Below are positions 1 through 6,297 of a DNA stretch of 10,144 nucleotides, piece by piece. Source of the stretch: Acetatifactor sp. (GTDB lineage: Bacteria > Bacillota > Clostridia > Lachnospirales > Lachnospiraceae); assembly GCA_024699575.1 (NCBI GenBank), contig JAILPF010000086.1, positions 1-10,144 on the forward strand, written 5' to 3'. Position 1 is the stretch's first letter. Every line of letters begins with the position of its first letter. Under the pieces are notes generated by a model. The model ran no database searches. It had not been told where the DNA came from and saw only the letters and a list, made by a program, of their open reading frames with translations. A program made the position numbers and the translations under genes.

Positions 1-773
1 TAGAAGAAAGACATCAGAAAATAATGGATATATTGAATGCCGATGGAAGAATTTCGTGTTCAACGATTCAGGAAACATTTCATGTCAGCTATGATTCTGC
101 CAAACGGGATCTGAGAATTCTTGAGGAAAAGGGGCTCTTAAGAAGAACGCATGGAGGTGCTTTACCGGTTCAGCAGGTAGCCACCGGAAGACCTGCAAAG
201 CAGACTTGTAAGGATATTGCTTTCGTGAAAGAGAATTACAAAGCGATTGCGCTGAAAGCGGTATCCATGATTGAAGATAATGATGTTATTTTCATTACTT
301 CTGCCACAGTTGGTTATTTTATGGCTCAGAATCTGCCGAATCATCTCAAGATAAAGGTTGTCACTAATTCCATAGTCATTGCGGAGGAATTGCGGGTGCG
401 GGATAACATCTCTGTAATTCTGTTGGGTGGGGAGATGGACAGCAAAGGAAATTGCTATGATGCGATTGCGGTAGAGACTGTGAAACGATTACGATTTGAT
501 AAATGTTTTATCACATCGGCATGCATTTCTGCAGAGTTTGGGCTGTCCATTCAGAGAACAGGTGCAATCAGTTTTTGGAATGCTTTGATGGACAGCTCTA
601 AGAAAACCATTGGACTATATCCAACGGAGAAGATTGGCTTTGAGTCCATTGTCAGAATCTGCCCTGCTAACAGACTGGACATGTTGATAACCGATTGGGA
701 CGCTTCTGAGGAAGAACTGCAGAAGTACGACGAGCAGGGGATTGAAGTGATTGTTGTAGAGCAGGAGGCATAA
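1..773 (+). CDS. DeoR-family transcriptional regulator, 5' end cut by window edge
   Basis: This is a DNA-binding repressor of the DeoR/GlpR type, normally controlling sugar or polyol operons. The reading frame is open to the left edge. Codons from position 3 read EERHQKI just before the ATG at 24, which is the usual N-terminus of the family, so the true start lies a few codons outside and the ATG at 24 is internal. The winged helix-turn-helix covers about the first 55 visible residues and ends in the signature LEEKGLLRRTHGGA. The remainder fits the DeoR sensor domain, with VVTNSIVIAEEL and LLGGEMDSKG. The phosphate-contacting loop that usually reads like D-x-GTT is ITSATVGY here, so the ligand may not be a standard phosphosugar. 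The stop is TAA at 771-773. It converges with the merR gene, and its terminator appears to lie at 897-923. Its target operon is not visible. Confidence 0.88.
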   Translation, partial: EERHQKIMDILNADGRISCSTIQETFHVSYDSAKRDLRILEEKGLLRRTHGGALPVQQVATGRPAKQTCKDIAFVKENYKAIALKAVSMIEDNDVIFITSATVGYFMAQNLPNHLKIKVVTNSIVIAEELRVRDNISVILLGGEMDSKGNCYDAIAVETVKRLRFDKCFITSACISAEFGLSIQRTGAISFWNALMDSSKKTIGLYPTEKIGFESIVRICPANRLDMLITDWDASEEELQKYDEQGIEVIVVEQEA

Positions 774-796
774 ATAATACAAGCTAACACAGGCGT

Positions 797-1657
797 TTAG
801 CTGTCCGTACTCTCCACGCAGATAAACAGATACTTATAATATGCGTGGCTGGATTCCTTGTCGTATAGATTTATGAGACTGATGGAGTACAATTCAGAAC
901 AGGCTTTCAGCCTGTTCTTTTTTATGTAGGAAACTATTTTTTTATAGGTTTTGTCAATGTTGGGAGCATTGTGGTCATGGTAGCATAAAACAGCCATTTT
1001 CCCGGGCAATGGGAACGTACTTACATTGTCAGCAGGGAGAAACGAAAGGCTGATTACATCACTGTATATGTAGTGTTGGTTTACCAGATTCTCATAGGAA
1101 ATGGTTACCCCTGAGGGGAAAGAAAACAGAGTCTCATCTTCAGAGGCTTTTGCCAAATGCAAAGAGATATCTGATGCAATATCGGATACATGATATGCAG
1201 TTCGATTATCCTTTATGGGAGTTTTCATTACACTGATATCCGGCAGAGTATCCATAAAGGGAACACCTACCTTGTGCCCCTCATATTTCCCCAAAATCCA
1301 CATTCCGAGGTGAAGTGCGCTTATTTTTATATTGATTCGATATAGTTCCCGCTGCATATCTGAAATTTTTGCACCAACAGTTTTGATGATGCCATCCTTG
1401 GAACGACTGTGGATGATGTCACGTATTTCTCCGATAGAGCATCCTGCCTGACGCATGGTGCTGATAAAAAAGAAAGAACTGATTTGAGCCGGGGAATAGT
1501 AGTGATAACCATTACCCGGATGAACCCAGGGCGTGATAATTTCCTGCTCGTAGTAGTATCTTAAAGTGTCTCTTGTTGTCCCACATAGTTTCGCAAACTG
1601 CTTTACGCTGAGTGAATATTCGTTTGCTGTGTCACCAAAATCTTTAAAAGTAGTCAT
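797..1657 (-). CDS. MerR-family activator with GyrI-like effector domain
   Basis: A 286-residue one-component regulator. The MerR winged helix-turn-helix spans about residues 15-82, with the typical TTRDTLRYYYEQEIITP and the wing residues GNGYHYYS. A linking helix, about residues 88-122, would form the dimer coiled coil. Residues 130-282 resemble the GyrI-like ligand domain of BmrR/Mta-type regulators: a beta-rich start, LPGKMAVLCYHD at 217-228, a YKKIVSYIKKN helix, then SELYSISLINLYD and a final hydrophobic strand. The start ATG at 1655-1657 is preceded by GGGGG at 1663-1667 on the minus strand. The gene diverges from the fab operon, and a MerR-type dyad lies in the fab promoter spacer, so it probably activates acpP-fabK and represses itself. 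The ligand is unknown; a fatty acid, acyl thioester or amphipathic compound is conceivable. The last 120 or so bases contain the terminator of the opposing deoR gene. No terminator was seen for this transcript. Confidence 0.88.
   Translation of the reverse strand: MTTFKDFGDTANEYSLSVKQFAKLCGTTRDTLRYYYEQEIITPWVHPGNGYHYYSPAQISSFFFISTMRQAGCSIGEIRDIIHSRSKDGIIKTVGAKISDMQRELYRINIKISALHLGMWILGKYEGHKVGVPFMDTLPDISVMKTPIKDNRTAYHVSDIASDISLHLAKASEDETLFSFPSGVTISYENLVNQHYIYSDVISLSFLPADNVSTFPLPGKMAVLCYHDHNAPNIDKTYKKIVSYIKKNRLKACSELYSISLINLYDKESSHAYYKYLFICVESTDS
897..923 (+). terminator. Intrinsic terminator for deoR, inside the merR coding end
   Basis: A perfect 9-bp stem, GAACAGGCT at 897-905 and AGCCTGTTC at 909-917, closes a TTC loop and is followed directly by six T residues at 918-923. 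That is a textbook Rho-independent terminator for plus-strand transcription, 124 bases after the deoR stop. On the minus strand the stem is followed by mixed sequence without a T run, so it should act only on rightward transcripts. It overlaps merR codons that read KNRLKACSE (about residues 248-256). Confidence 0.85.
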
Positions 1658-1688
1658 AAAAACCCCCGTAAATATGCGAAAAATTATC

Positions 1689-1719
1689 TTGACATGGGGC
1701 TAAGCCCCAGGTTTATTGT
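1689..1719 (+). promoter_or_regulatory. MerR-type promoter of the fab operon (19-base spacer)
   Basis: A perfect -35 box TTGACA (1689-1694) is followed by a 19-base spacer and a weak -10 box TATTGT (1714-1719, 4 of 6 to consensus). The overlong spacer with a dyad inside it is the hallmark of promoters that MerR proteins activate by DNA distortion. Transcription would begin near 1726, giving a 5' leader of about 47 bases before acpP. The next alternative -10, TATCAT at 1719-1724, would leave 24 bases and is unlikely. Confidence 0.75.
1692..1712. promoter_or_regulatory. Predicted MerR operator dyad
   Basis: The core TGGGGCT-A-AGCCCCA (1695-1709) is a perfect 7-bp inverted repeat around the single base at 1702. 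Including the outer bases, 9 of 10 pairs match over 1692-1712; the mismatch is 1694/1710. It fills the spacer of the fab promoter and covers the predicted start of the leftward merR transcript. One bound dimer could therefore activate fab and repress merR. The link to the neighbouring MerR protein is inferred from position and symmetry. Confidence 0.75.
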
Positions 1720-1736
1720 ATCATAGAATTACAATA
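1714..1736. repeat. AT-rich inverted repeat over the fab -10 and start region
   Basis: TATTGTA (1714-1720) and TACAATA (1730-1736) are perfect 7-bp inverted arms separated by 9 bases. The repeat overlaps the -10 boxes of both divergent promoters and the likely fab transcription start. It could be the site of a second regulator. It could also arise by chance because the left arm on the minus strand is itself a -10 box. I do not recognise it as a FapR or FabT site. Confidence 0.4.
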
Positions 1737-1743
1737 TTAACAA
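1715..1743 (-). promoter_or_regulatory. Leftward promoter of the merR gene
   Basis: On the minus strand a -35 box TTGTTA (1743-1738, 4 of 6) and a -10 box TACAAT (1720-1715, 5 of 6) are 17 bases apart, the optimal spacing. The transcript would begin near 1708, inside the GC-rich dyad, with a leader of about 50 bases. The -10 box overlaps that of the fab promoter on the other strand, so the two promoters should compete. A second possible -10, GATAAT at 1688-1683, has no good -35. Confidence 0.55.
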
Positions 1744-1772
1744 TCTTATTGAAAAGAAAAAGGAGACATAAA

Positions 1773-1994
1773 ATGAAGGATGTAAAAGGAACCATTATTA
1801 GAATTATTGCAGAATACCTGGACAAGGAAGAGTCAGAAATCTCAGCAGAGAGTACATTTCAAGAAATTGGATTGGATTCGCTGGACATAATGGAGCTTGT
1901 CATGCAGATGGAGGAGGAACTTGATTGTAAGGTGGAGCTGTCCCAGGAAATTACAACCATTGACAAGTTGGCTGAACTGATTGAAGAACAGTAG
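1773..1994 (+). CDS. acpP: Acyl carrier protein
   Basis: A 73-residue acidic carrier protein that holds growing acyl chains as thioesters on a 4'-phosphopantetheine arm in the cytoplasm. The attachment motif is GLDSLDIMEL, with Ser36 as the modified residue, followed by the acidic helix II (VMQMEEELDCKVE) that partner enzymes recognise. Length and motif fit a fatty acid synthase ACP better than a polyketide one, although that cannot be settled by eye. The ATG at 1773 is chosen because AGGAG stands 7 bases before it and the protein then has the normal N-terminus. Upstream in-frame codons back to 1716 lie in the promoter. It is the first gene of the operon, 20 bases before fabK. No holo-ACP synthase gene is in the window. 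Confidence 0.96.
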   Translation: MKDVKGTIIRIIAEYLDKEESEISAESTFQEIGLDSLDIMELVMQMEEELDCKVELSQEITTIDKLAELIEEQ

Positions 1995-2014
1995 ATTTGA
2001 GGAGCTGACAGATT

Positions 2015-2947
2015 ATGAAGAAAAATCCGGTATGTGAAATGCTTGGAATAAAATATCCGGTTATTCAGGGTGGTATGGCTTGGATTGCCGATGCAGAGCT
2101 TGCGGCTGCTGTGTCAAACGCAGGAGGGCTGGGACTGATTGCTGCAATGAATTCTAACGGAGAGCAGCTTAGGGCTCAAATCAAAAAAGCGAAGGCACTG
2201 ACGGACAAGCCATTCGGTGTGAATCTTATGCTGATGAGCCCATATATTGATGAGGCTGTGGATGTGGTATGCCGGGAAGGTGTTCCTGTGGTGACTACCG
2301 GTGCCGGCAATCCATCAAGATATATGGAACAGCTAAAGGCATCCAACGTGAAAGTACTCTGTGTGGTTGCAAGTGTTGCTCTTGCAGTCATGGTAGAAAA
2401 GATGGGCGCCTGTGCAGTGATTGCAGAGGGGTGTGAATCCGGTGGACATGTAGGAGAGACGACTACCATGGCATTGGTCCCGCAGGTTGCGGATGCTGTT
2501 GAAATCCCGGTGATCGCAGCAGGAGGAATTGCAGATGGAAGAGGTATGGCAGCGGCATATATGCTCGGTGCCAAAGCAATTCAAATGGGAACCAGATTTC
2601 TCGTGGCGAAGGAGTGCAATGTTCATCCGGACTATAAGGCTAAAATACTTGGAGCTAAGGATAGAGATACCATTGTCACAGGAAAAACATTGGGACATCC
2701 GGTACGGGCTTTGAAGAATAACATGACCAGAGAGTTTTACAAAAAAGAGCAGGATCCGGCTACAAGCATGGAAGAACTTGAAGAGATGGGAGCAGGTGCC
2801 CTGCGAAGGGCAGCGGTCGAAGGAGATGTGAAGAATGGCTCTGTGATGTGTGGACAAATTGCGGGCCTGATTCACTCGGAGAATAGCTGTCGGGAGATTA
2901 TAGAGGGAATATGCCTGGAGGCTGATGCACTTTTGGAAAGATGTTGA
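2015..2947 (+). CDS. fabK: Enoyl-ACP reductase II (FMN-dependent FabK)
   Basis: This 310-residue TIM-barrel flavoenzyme reduces trans-2-enoyl-ACP to acyl-ACP with NAD(P)H, the last step of each elongation cycle. It belongs to the nitronate monooxygenase/FabK family. Visible motifs are QGGMAW (18-23), GCESGGHVGE (139-148) with the conserved active-site His145, and the FMN phosphate-binding segment AAGGIADGRG (168-177) followed by GTRF (192-195). A close relative such as nitronate monooxygenase is excluded mainly by the setting between acpP and fabD. A GAGGAG site at 1999-2004 precedes the ATG at 2015. FabK replaces FabI in many Firmicutes and confers natural tolerance to triclosan-type inhibitors; that is family knowledge, not shown here. 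Confidence 0.95.
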   Translation: MKKNPVCEMLGIKYPVIQGGMAWIADAELAAAVSNAGGLGLIAAMNSNGEQLRAQIKKAKALTDKPFGVNLMLMSPYIDEAVDVVCREGVPVVTTGAGNPSRYMEQLKASNVKVLCVVASVALAVMVEKMGACAVIAEGCESGGHVGETTTMALVPQVADAVEIPVIAAGGIADGRGMAAAYMLGAKAIQMGTRFLVAKECNVHPDYKAKILGAKDRDTIVTGKTLGHPVRALKNNMTREFYKKEQDPATSMEELEEMGAGALRRAAVEGDVKNGSVMCGQIAGLIHSENSCREIIEGICLEADALLERC

Positions 2948-2957
2948 GGAAGAGTAG

Positions 2958-3890
2958 ATGGGAAAAATAGCTTTTTTATTTGACGGACAGGGAAGCCAAT
3001 ATCCGGGAATGGCGAAAGATTTCTATGAAAACATCCATGCTGTGCGTGATGCTTTTGGAGTTGCCGAAGCAATCAGGGGTGGAACATTAGAGCAGCTGTT
3101 TTTTGGAACGGAGGAAGAACTAAAAAGAACGGACAATGCGCAGCCATGTCTTTTCCTGGCTGATATTGCTGTTTCTTTGGCACTTTCGACAGTAGGGATA
3201 AAGCCGGATGTGGTTGCCGGTTTTTCTCTGGGAGAGGTTCCGGCACTAGCCGTGGCAGGTCTGATGAAGATACCGGATGCTTTCAAAACTGTATGCATGA
3301 GGGGAAATCTGATGCAGGATGTGGCGGAGAAAGAGAAAGGGTGCATGATAGCGGTCATGGGGATGGACAGAGACGAGCTGGCCGGTCTATGCGAGCAATT
3401 AAATGTGTATCCCGTAAATTATAACTGTCCCGGGCAGATTGTGGTTTCCGGTAAAAAAGAAAGAATGGAACAACTAAAACGCAGACTGGAAAAACGAAAC
3501 GTCAGGGCAGTGGAACTGGCGGTTGGAGGACCTTTTCATACGCCTTATATGGAGGCTGCCGCGAGTGGGCTGCGGAAGTGGATGAACAGCGGGAAGGTAA
3601 TGATTCATCAGCCGGAGCTGATTTTGTATTCCAACAGGACGGCGATGCCCTATGAGAGTGATAAAGAAAAAATTGTGAATACATTCACGGAACAGATGAT
3701 GTACCCGGTAAAATGGGAGGACACCTTGCTGCATATGGCAGAAGCCGGAGTGGACACCTTTATTGAATGCGGTCCCGGAAAGGTTCTGAGTGGTTTTGTG
3801 AAGAGAACCATAAAGGGCGCGAAAAACTATTATGTCTGCGACATGGAATCTTTAAAAAGAACGGTGAAGGAGCTTGGCACTGTATGTTGA
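2958..3890 (+). CDS. fabD: Malonyl-CoA:ACP transacylase
   Basis: A 310-residue enzyme that moves the malonyl group from CoA to the ACP. Motifs seen are GQGSQYPGM (10-18), the nucleophile elbow GFSLGE with Ser90, Arg115 in MRGN (binds the malonyl carboxylate), NYNCPGQIVVSG (154-165), and the catalytic His194 in GPFHTPYM. The usual elbow is GHSLG, and here Phe89 replaces the histidine next to the serine. The true general base, His194, is retained, so activity is expected. The ATG at 2958 follows a GAGGAAG site close behind the fabK stop, 10 bases away. The 3' end overlaps fabG by 7 bases. Confidence 0.95.
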   Translation: MGKIAFLFDGQGSQYPGMAKDFYENIHAVRDAFGVAEAIRGGTLEQLFFGTEEELKRTDNAQPCLFLADIAVSLALSTVGIKPDVVAGFSLGEVPALAVAGLMKIPDAFKTVCMRGNLMQDVAEKEKGCMIAVMGMDRDELAGLCEQLNVYPVNYNCPGQIVVSGKKERMEQLKRRLEKRNVRAVELAVGGPFHTPYMEAAASGLRKWMNSGKVMIHQPELILYSNRTAMPYESDKEKIVNTFTEQMMYPVKWEDTLLHMAEAGVDTFIECGPGKVLSGFVKRTIKGAKNYYVCDMESLKRTVKELGTVC

Positions 3891-4624
3891 AGGATAAAGT
3901 AGTTGTGATTACCGGCGGAACCAGAGGAATCGGGTACGAGATTGCCCGGAAATTTGCCCAAAACGGTTCCAAACTCGGAATTATTGCATCGAGAATGAGC
4001 GAACAAGCCATAAAAAACGTGGATGAATTGCAGAAAATGGGCACCGAGGTACGGCTCTACATTTGCGACATAAAAGATTCTGAGCAGGTGGAGACAGAAG
4101 CAAAAAGAATTTTAGACGATTTCGGAAACATTGATATTCTGATTAACAATGCAGGAATTACCAGAGATAATCTCCTCCCGAGCCTGGGAATTGCTGAGAT
4201 AGACGAGGTGATTGATGTGAACTTAAAGGGCACAATATATGTCACCAGAGCATTTATCAAAAATTTTGTGAGACAACGGCATGGAAACATTATCAACATC
4301 AGCTCGGTGGTCGGAATGATGGGGAATAAAGGACAGACCAATTATGCGGCATCGAAAGCGGGAATCATAGGATTTTCCAAGTCGGTGGCCAAGGAATACG
4401 GCAGAAAGAATATCCGCTGCAACGCTATTGCTCCCGGCTATATTGCCACGGAGATGACCGGGGCACTTACGGGGGACATGGTGGAGAATATCAAACAAAG
4501 TCTCCCTCTCGGAATGCTCGGAGAGCCTTCCGATGTGGCAAATCTTGCGTTGTTTCTGGCAGATGACTGTTCCAAATATATCACAGGGGAAGTGATTAAG
4601 GTTGACGGAGGAATGTATGTGTAG
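3884..4624 (+). CDS. fabG: 3-oxoacyl-ACP reductase
   Basis: A 246-residue short-chain dehydrogenase that reduces 3-oxoacyl-ACP to (R)-3-hydroxyacyl-ACP with NADPH. The Rossmann glycine motif TGGTRGIG is at 10-17, NNAG at 88-91, and the catalytic tetrad is Asn113, Ser141, Tyr154 and Lys158, the last two in YAASK. The C-terminus GEVIKVDGGMYV is typical of FabG. I place the start at 3884 because the protein then begins MLKDKVVVITGG, as FabG does. An upstream in-frame ATG at 3767 would add 39 residues read from inside fabD. An AAGGAG at 3867-3872 inside fabD serves it at slightly long spacing. It overlaps fabD by 7 bases and fabF by 8, so translation is probably coupled. Confidence 0.95.
   Translation: MLKDKVVVITGGTRGIGYEIARKFAQNGSKLGIIASRMSEQAIKNVDELQKMGTEVRLYICDIKDSEQVETEAKRILDDFGNIDILINNAGITRDNLLPSLGIAEIDEVIDVNLKGTIYVTRAFIKNFVRQRHGNIINISSVVGMMGNKGQTNYAASKAGIIGFSKSVAKEYGRKNIRCNAIAPGYIATEMTGALTGDMVENIKQSLPLGMLGEPSDVANLALFLADDCSKYITGEVIKVDGGMYV
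4607..4611 (+). promoter_or_regulatory. Ribosome binding site of fabF, inside fabG
   Basis: GGAGG lies 5 bases before the ATG at 4617 and is made of the fabG codons for the final Asp-Gly-Gly. It fixes the fabF start at 4617 rather than at the in-frame TTG at 4602, and it implies that ribosomes finishing fabG start fabF. Confidence 0.75.
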
Positions 4625-5852
4625 AGTTGTAGTTACGGGAATGGGAGTAATCTCTCCTATCGGAAATGATATAGAAACTTTTTGGAAAAATATTACTGCG
4701 GGTGCCTGTGGTGTCGATAAAATCACGCGTTTCAATGCGGACGGACTGAAGGTCAGCCTGGATGCGGAGGTTAAGGACTTTGACCCAAAGTCCGTTTATG
4801 ACACTGTTCAGGAAATCCGCAAATCGGATCTATATATGCAGTATGCTATGGGCGCTGCAAAACAGGCTGTTTGCCAGAGCGGTATTATGGAAAGCGAGCT
4901 TGATAAAGAGCGTTTTGGAGTTTATGTTGGCTCCGGCATCGGAGGTATCAATACGACATTGAGAGAAACAAAGAAGCTCAGCGACAAGGGACCGGAGATG
5001 GTATCTCCGTTTTTTGTACCCATGATGATTAGCAATATGGCAGCAGGAGCAATCTCCATCAAATTTGGAGCAAAGGGACCGACCCTGCCGGTTGTTACAG
5101 CCTGTGCCACATCCACGCACTCCATTGGTGAGGCGTACAGGGCAATCAAACACGGGTATGCGGACTGTATCATTGCAGGGGGAAGTGAGGCTTCTATCAA
5201 TGAACTTGCCATGGCAGGCTTTGTTAATTGTCAGGCGCTGAATCTGACGGATAATCCCGACGAGGGAAGTATTCCCTTTGACAAGCGACGGGGTGGCTTT
5301 GTCATGGGTGAAGGGGCCGGCATGCTGATTCTTGAGGAGTACCGGCACGCAAAGGAAAGGGGAGCGGAAATCCTTGCTGAAATAGTCGGATATGGCAATA
5401 CTTCTGATGCATACCATATCACGGCACCGGACCCGGAAGGAGACGGCGCTGTAAGAGCGATTAAGGCTGCTGTTTCTGAAGGAAAACTCACAGATCCGAA
5501 AACGATTTATGTCAATGCACATGGGACGGGCACCCATCTGAATGATGCCATGGAGACCAAAGCCCTGAAAAAAGTTTTCGGGGATGGGGCGTATGAATTG
5601 CATATCAGTTCCACGAAATCCATGACCGGACATATGATGGGAGCGACCGGAGCGGTGGAGGCTATTGCATCCATATTGGCGCTTAAGAATGGTATTATTC
5701 CACCGACAATCAACTATAGAGAAAGAGATGAGGAGTGTGATTTGAATTATACTCCCAATAAAGCAGAACCTGCAGACCTTACGTATGCAATCAGTACATC
5801 CCTTGGGTTTGGTGGGCACAACGCCTGCATTGCCTTGAAAAAATATGTTTGA
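4617..5852 (+). CDS. fabF: 3-oxoacyl-ACP synthase II (elongating ketosynthase)
   Basis: A 411-residue condensing enzyme that joins malonyl-ACP to the growing acyl chain with loss of CO2. The N-terminus RVVVTGMGVISPIGND is typical of FabF. The active-site triad is visible: Cys163 in TACATSTHS, His302 in NAHGTGTH, and His339 in KSMTGHMMGATGA with Lys334. The glycine-rich end GFGGHN (398-402 region) carries the gating phenylalanine. The His302 region usually reads AHGTSTPLND; here it is AHGTGTHLND, a mild variant. It is the only ketosynthase in the window, so in the absence of FabH it would need a partner elsewhere or would have to start chains itself by decarboxylating malonyl-ACP. The start at 4617 is set by GGAGG at 4607-4611. 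Confidence 0.96.
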   Translation: MCRVVVTGMGVISPIGNDIETFWKNITAGACGVDKITRFNADGLKVSLDAEVKDFDPKSVYDTVQEIRKSDLYMQYAMGAAKQAVCQSGIMESELDKERFGVYVGSGIGGINTTLRETKKLSDKGPEMVSPFFVPMMISNMAAGAISIKFGAKGPTLPVVTACATSTHSIGEAYRAIKHGYADCIIAGGSEASINELAMAGFVNCQALNLTDNPDEGSIPFDKRRGGFVMGEGAGMLILEEYRHAKERGAEILAEIVGYGNTSDAYHITAPDPEGDGAVRAIKAAVSEGKLTDPKTIYVNAHGTGTHLNDAMETKALKKVFGDGAYELHISSTKSMTGHMMGATGAVEAIASILALKNGIIPPTINYRERDEECDLNYTPNKAEPADLTYAISTSLGFGGHNACIALKKYV

Positions 5853-5860
5853 GAGGTGAT
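5852..5860 (+). promoter_or_regulatory. Strong ribosome binding site deciding a TTG start for accB
   Basis: AGAGGTGAT overlaps the last base of the fabF stop and sits about 6 bases before TTG at 5866. An in-frame TGA at 5857-5859 bars any earlier start, and the next in-frame ATG would remove some 18 residues of the N-terminal helix normally seen in AccB. The TTG is therefore the likely initiator. Confidence 0.75.
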
Positions 5861-5865
5861 TTGAG

Positions 5866-6297
5866 TTGAGTTCATTAAAAGAATATGCAGAGTTATTTGA
5901 GAGACTGAATCTATCGGAGATGCAGGTGGAGGAGGGAAACTTTAAACTGGTTATGAAGGGACAGTCATGTTGTCCCGGAACGGAGTGTGTACCGGAGAAA
6001 TCGCCTGAGACAAAAAAACAGATTGTCGAAAGTACGTCGGAAACAATAGAAGTCAAAGCTCCTCTTCTTGGAGTGTTTCATGCAGATGCAGAGGATGGAC
6101 AAATACTTCAAGTGGGCGGAAAAGTGGAAAAAGGGGACGTAATGTGCAGCATCGAGGCGATGAAACTATTCAATGATGTCAAAGCACCCGAAGGCGGAAC
6201 AATTAAGGAAATTTTAGTGAAGGACGGGGAGTTGGTCGAGTATAATCAGACTCTGTTTATACTTTCTGCCAATTCGGAAACAGGTAATAAACAATGA
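5866..6297 (+). CDS. accB: Biotin carboxyl carrier protein of acetyl-CoA carboxylase
   Basis: A 143-residue carrier whose biotin arm shuttles CO2 between AccC and the AccAD transferase. The N-terminal region (1-32), with the FKLVMKG strand, is the usual helix and strand that docks on AccC. A short variable linker (about 33-60) contains Cys35, Cys36 and Cys41 and lacks the long Pro/Ala stretch of the E. coli protein. The biotinyl domain begins at VKAPLLGVF (63-71) and carries EAMKLFNDVKAPEGG, with Lys100 as the biotinylation site. The start is TTG at 5866, supported by the ribosome binding site just upstream. The stop overlaps the fabZ start in ATGA (6294-6297). No biotin ligase gene is visible. 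Confidence 0.94.
   Translation: MSSLKEYAELFERLNLSEMQVEEGNFKLVMKGQSCCPGTECVPEKSPETKKQIVESTSETIEVKAPLLGVFHADAEDGQILQVGGKVEKGDVMCSIEAMKLFNDVKAPEGGTIKEILVKDGELVEYNQTLFILSANSETGNKQ

Noticed and set aside
807..890. Nested inverted repeats (GTACTC with GAGTAC, and CCACGCA with TGCGTGG) in the 3' end of merR.
   Set aside because: The arms are short and far apart, lie in coding sequence, and lack a T run. The nearby hairpin at 897-923 is a much better terminator.
1716..1772. An in-frame extension of acpP to a TTG at 1716 would add 19 residues.
   Set aside because: It lies on the predicted -10 region, has no ribosome site, and adds residues not seen in acyl carrier proteins. The ATG at 1773 has AGGAG at the right distance.
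1658..1772. Search for a FapR or FabT operator upstream of acpP.
   Set aside because: I see no match to the known FapR or FabT palindromes; the symmetric elements present are different.
3767..3883. An in-frame ATG at 3767 could extend fabG by 39 residues.
   Set aside because: The extension lies wholly inside fabD, and FabG proteins begin at the MLKDKVVVITGG equivalent, encoded from 3884.
4830..6056. A long open frame of 408 codons on the minus strand, antisense to fabF and accB.
   Set aside because: It shows no recognisable domain, is rich in Cys, Ser and Phe as antisense frames often are, and lies opposite two well-supported genes. It is best read as a shadow.
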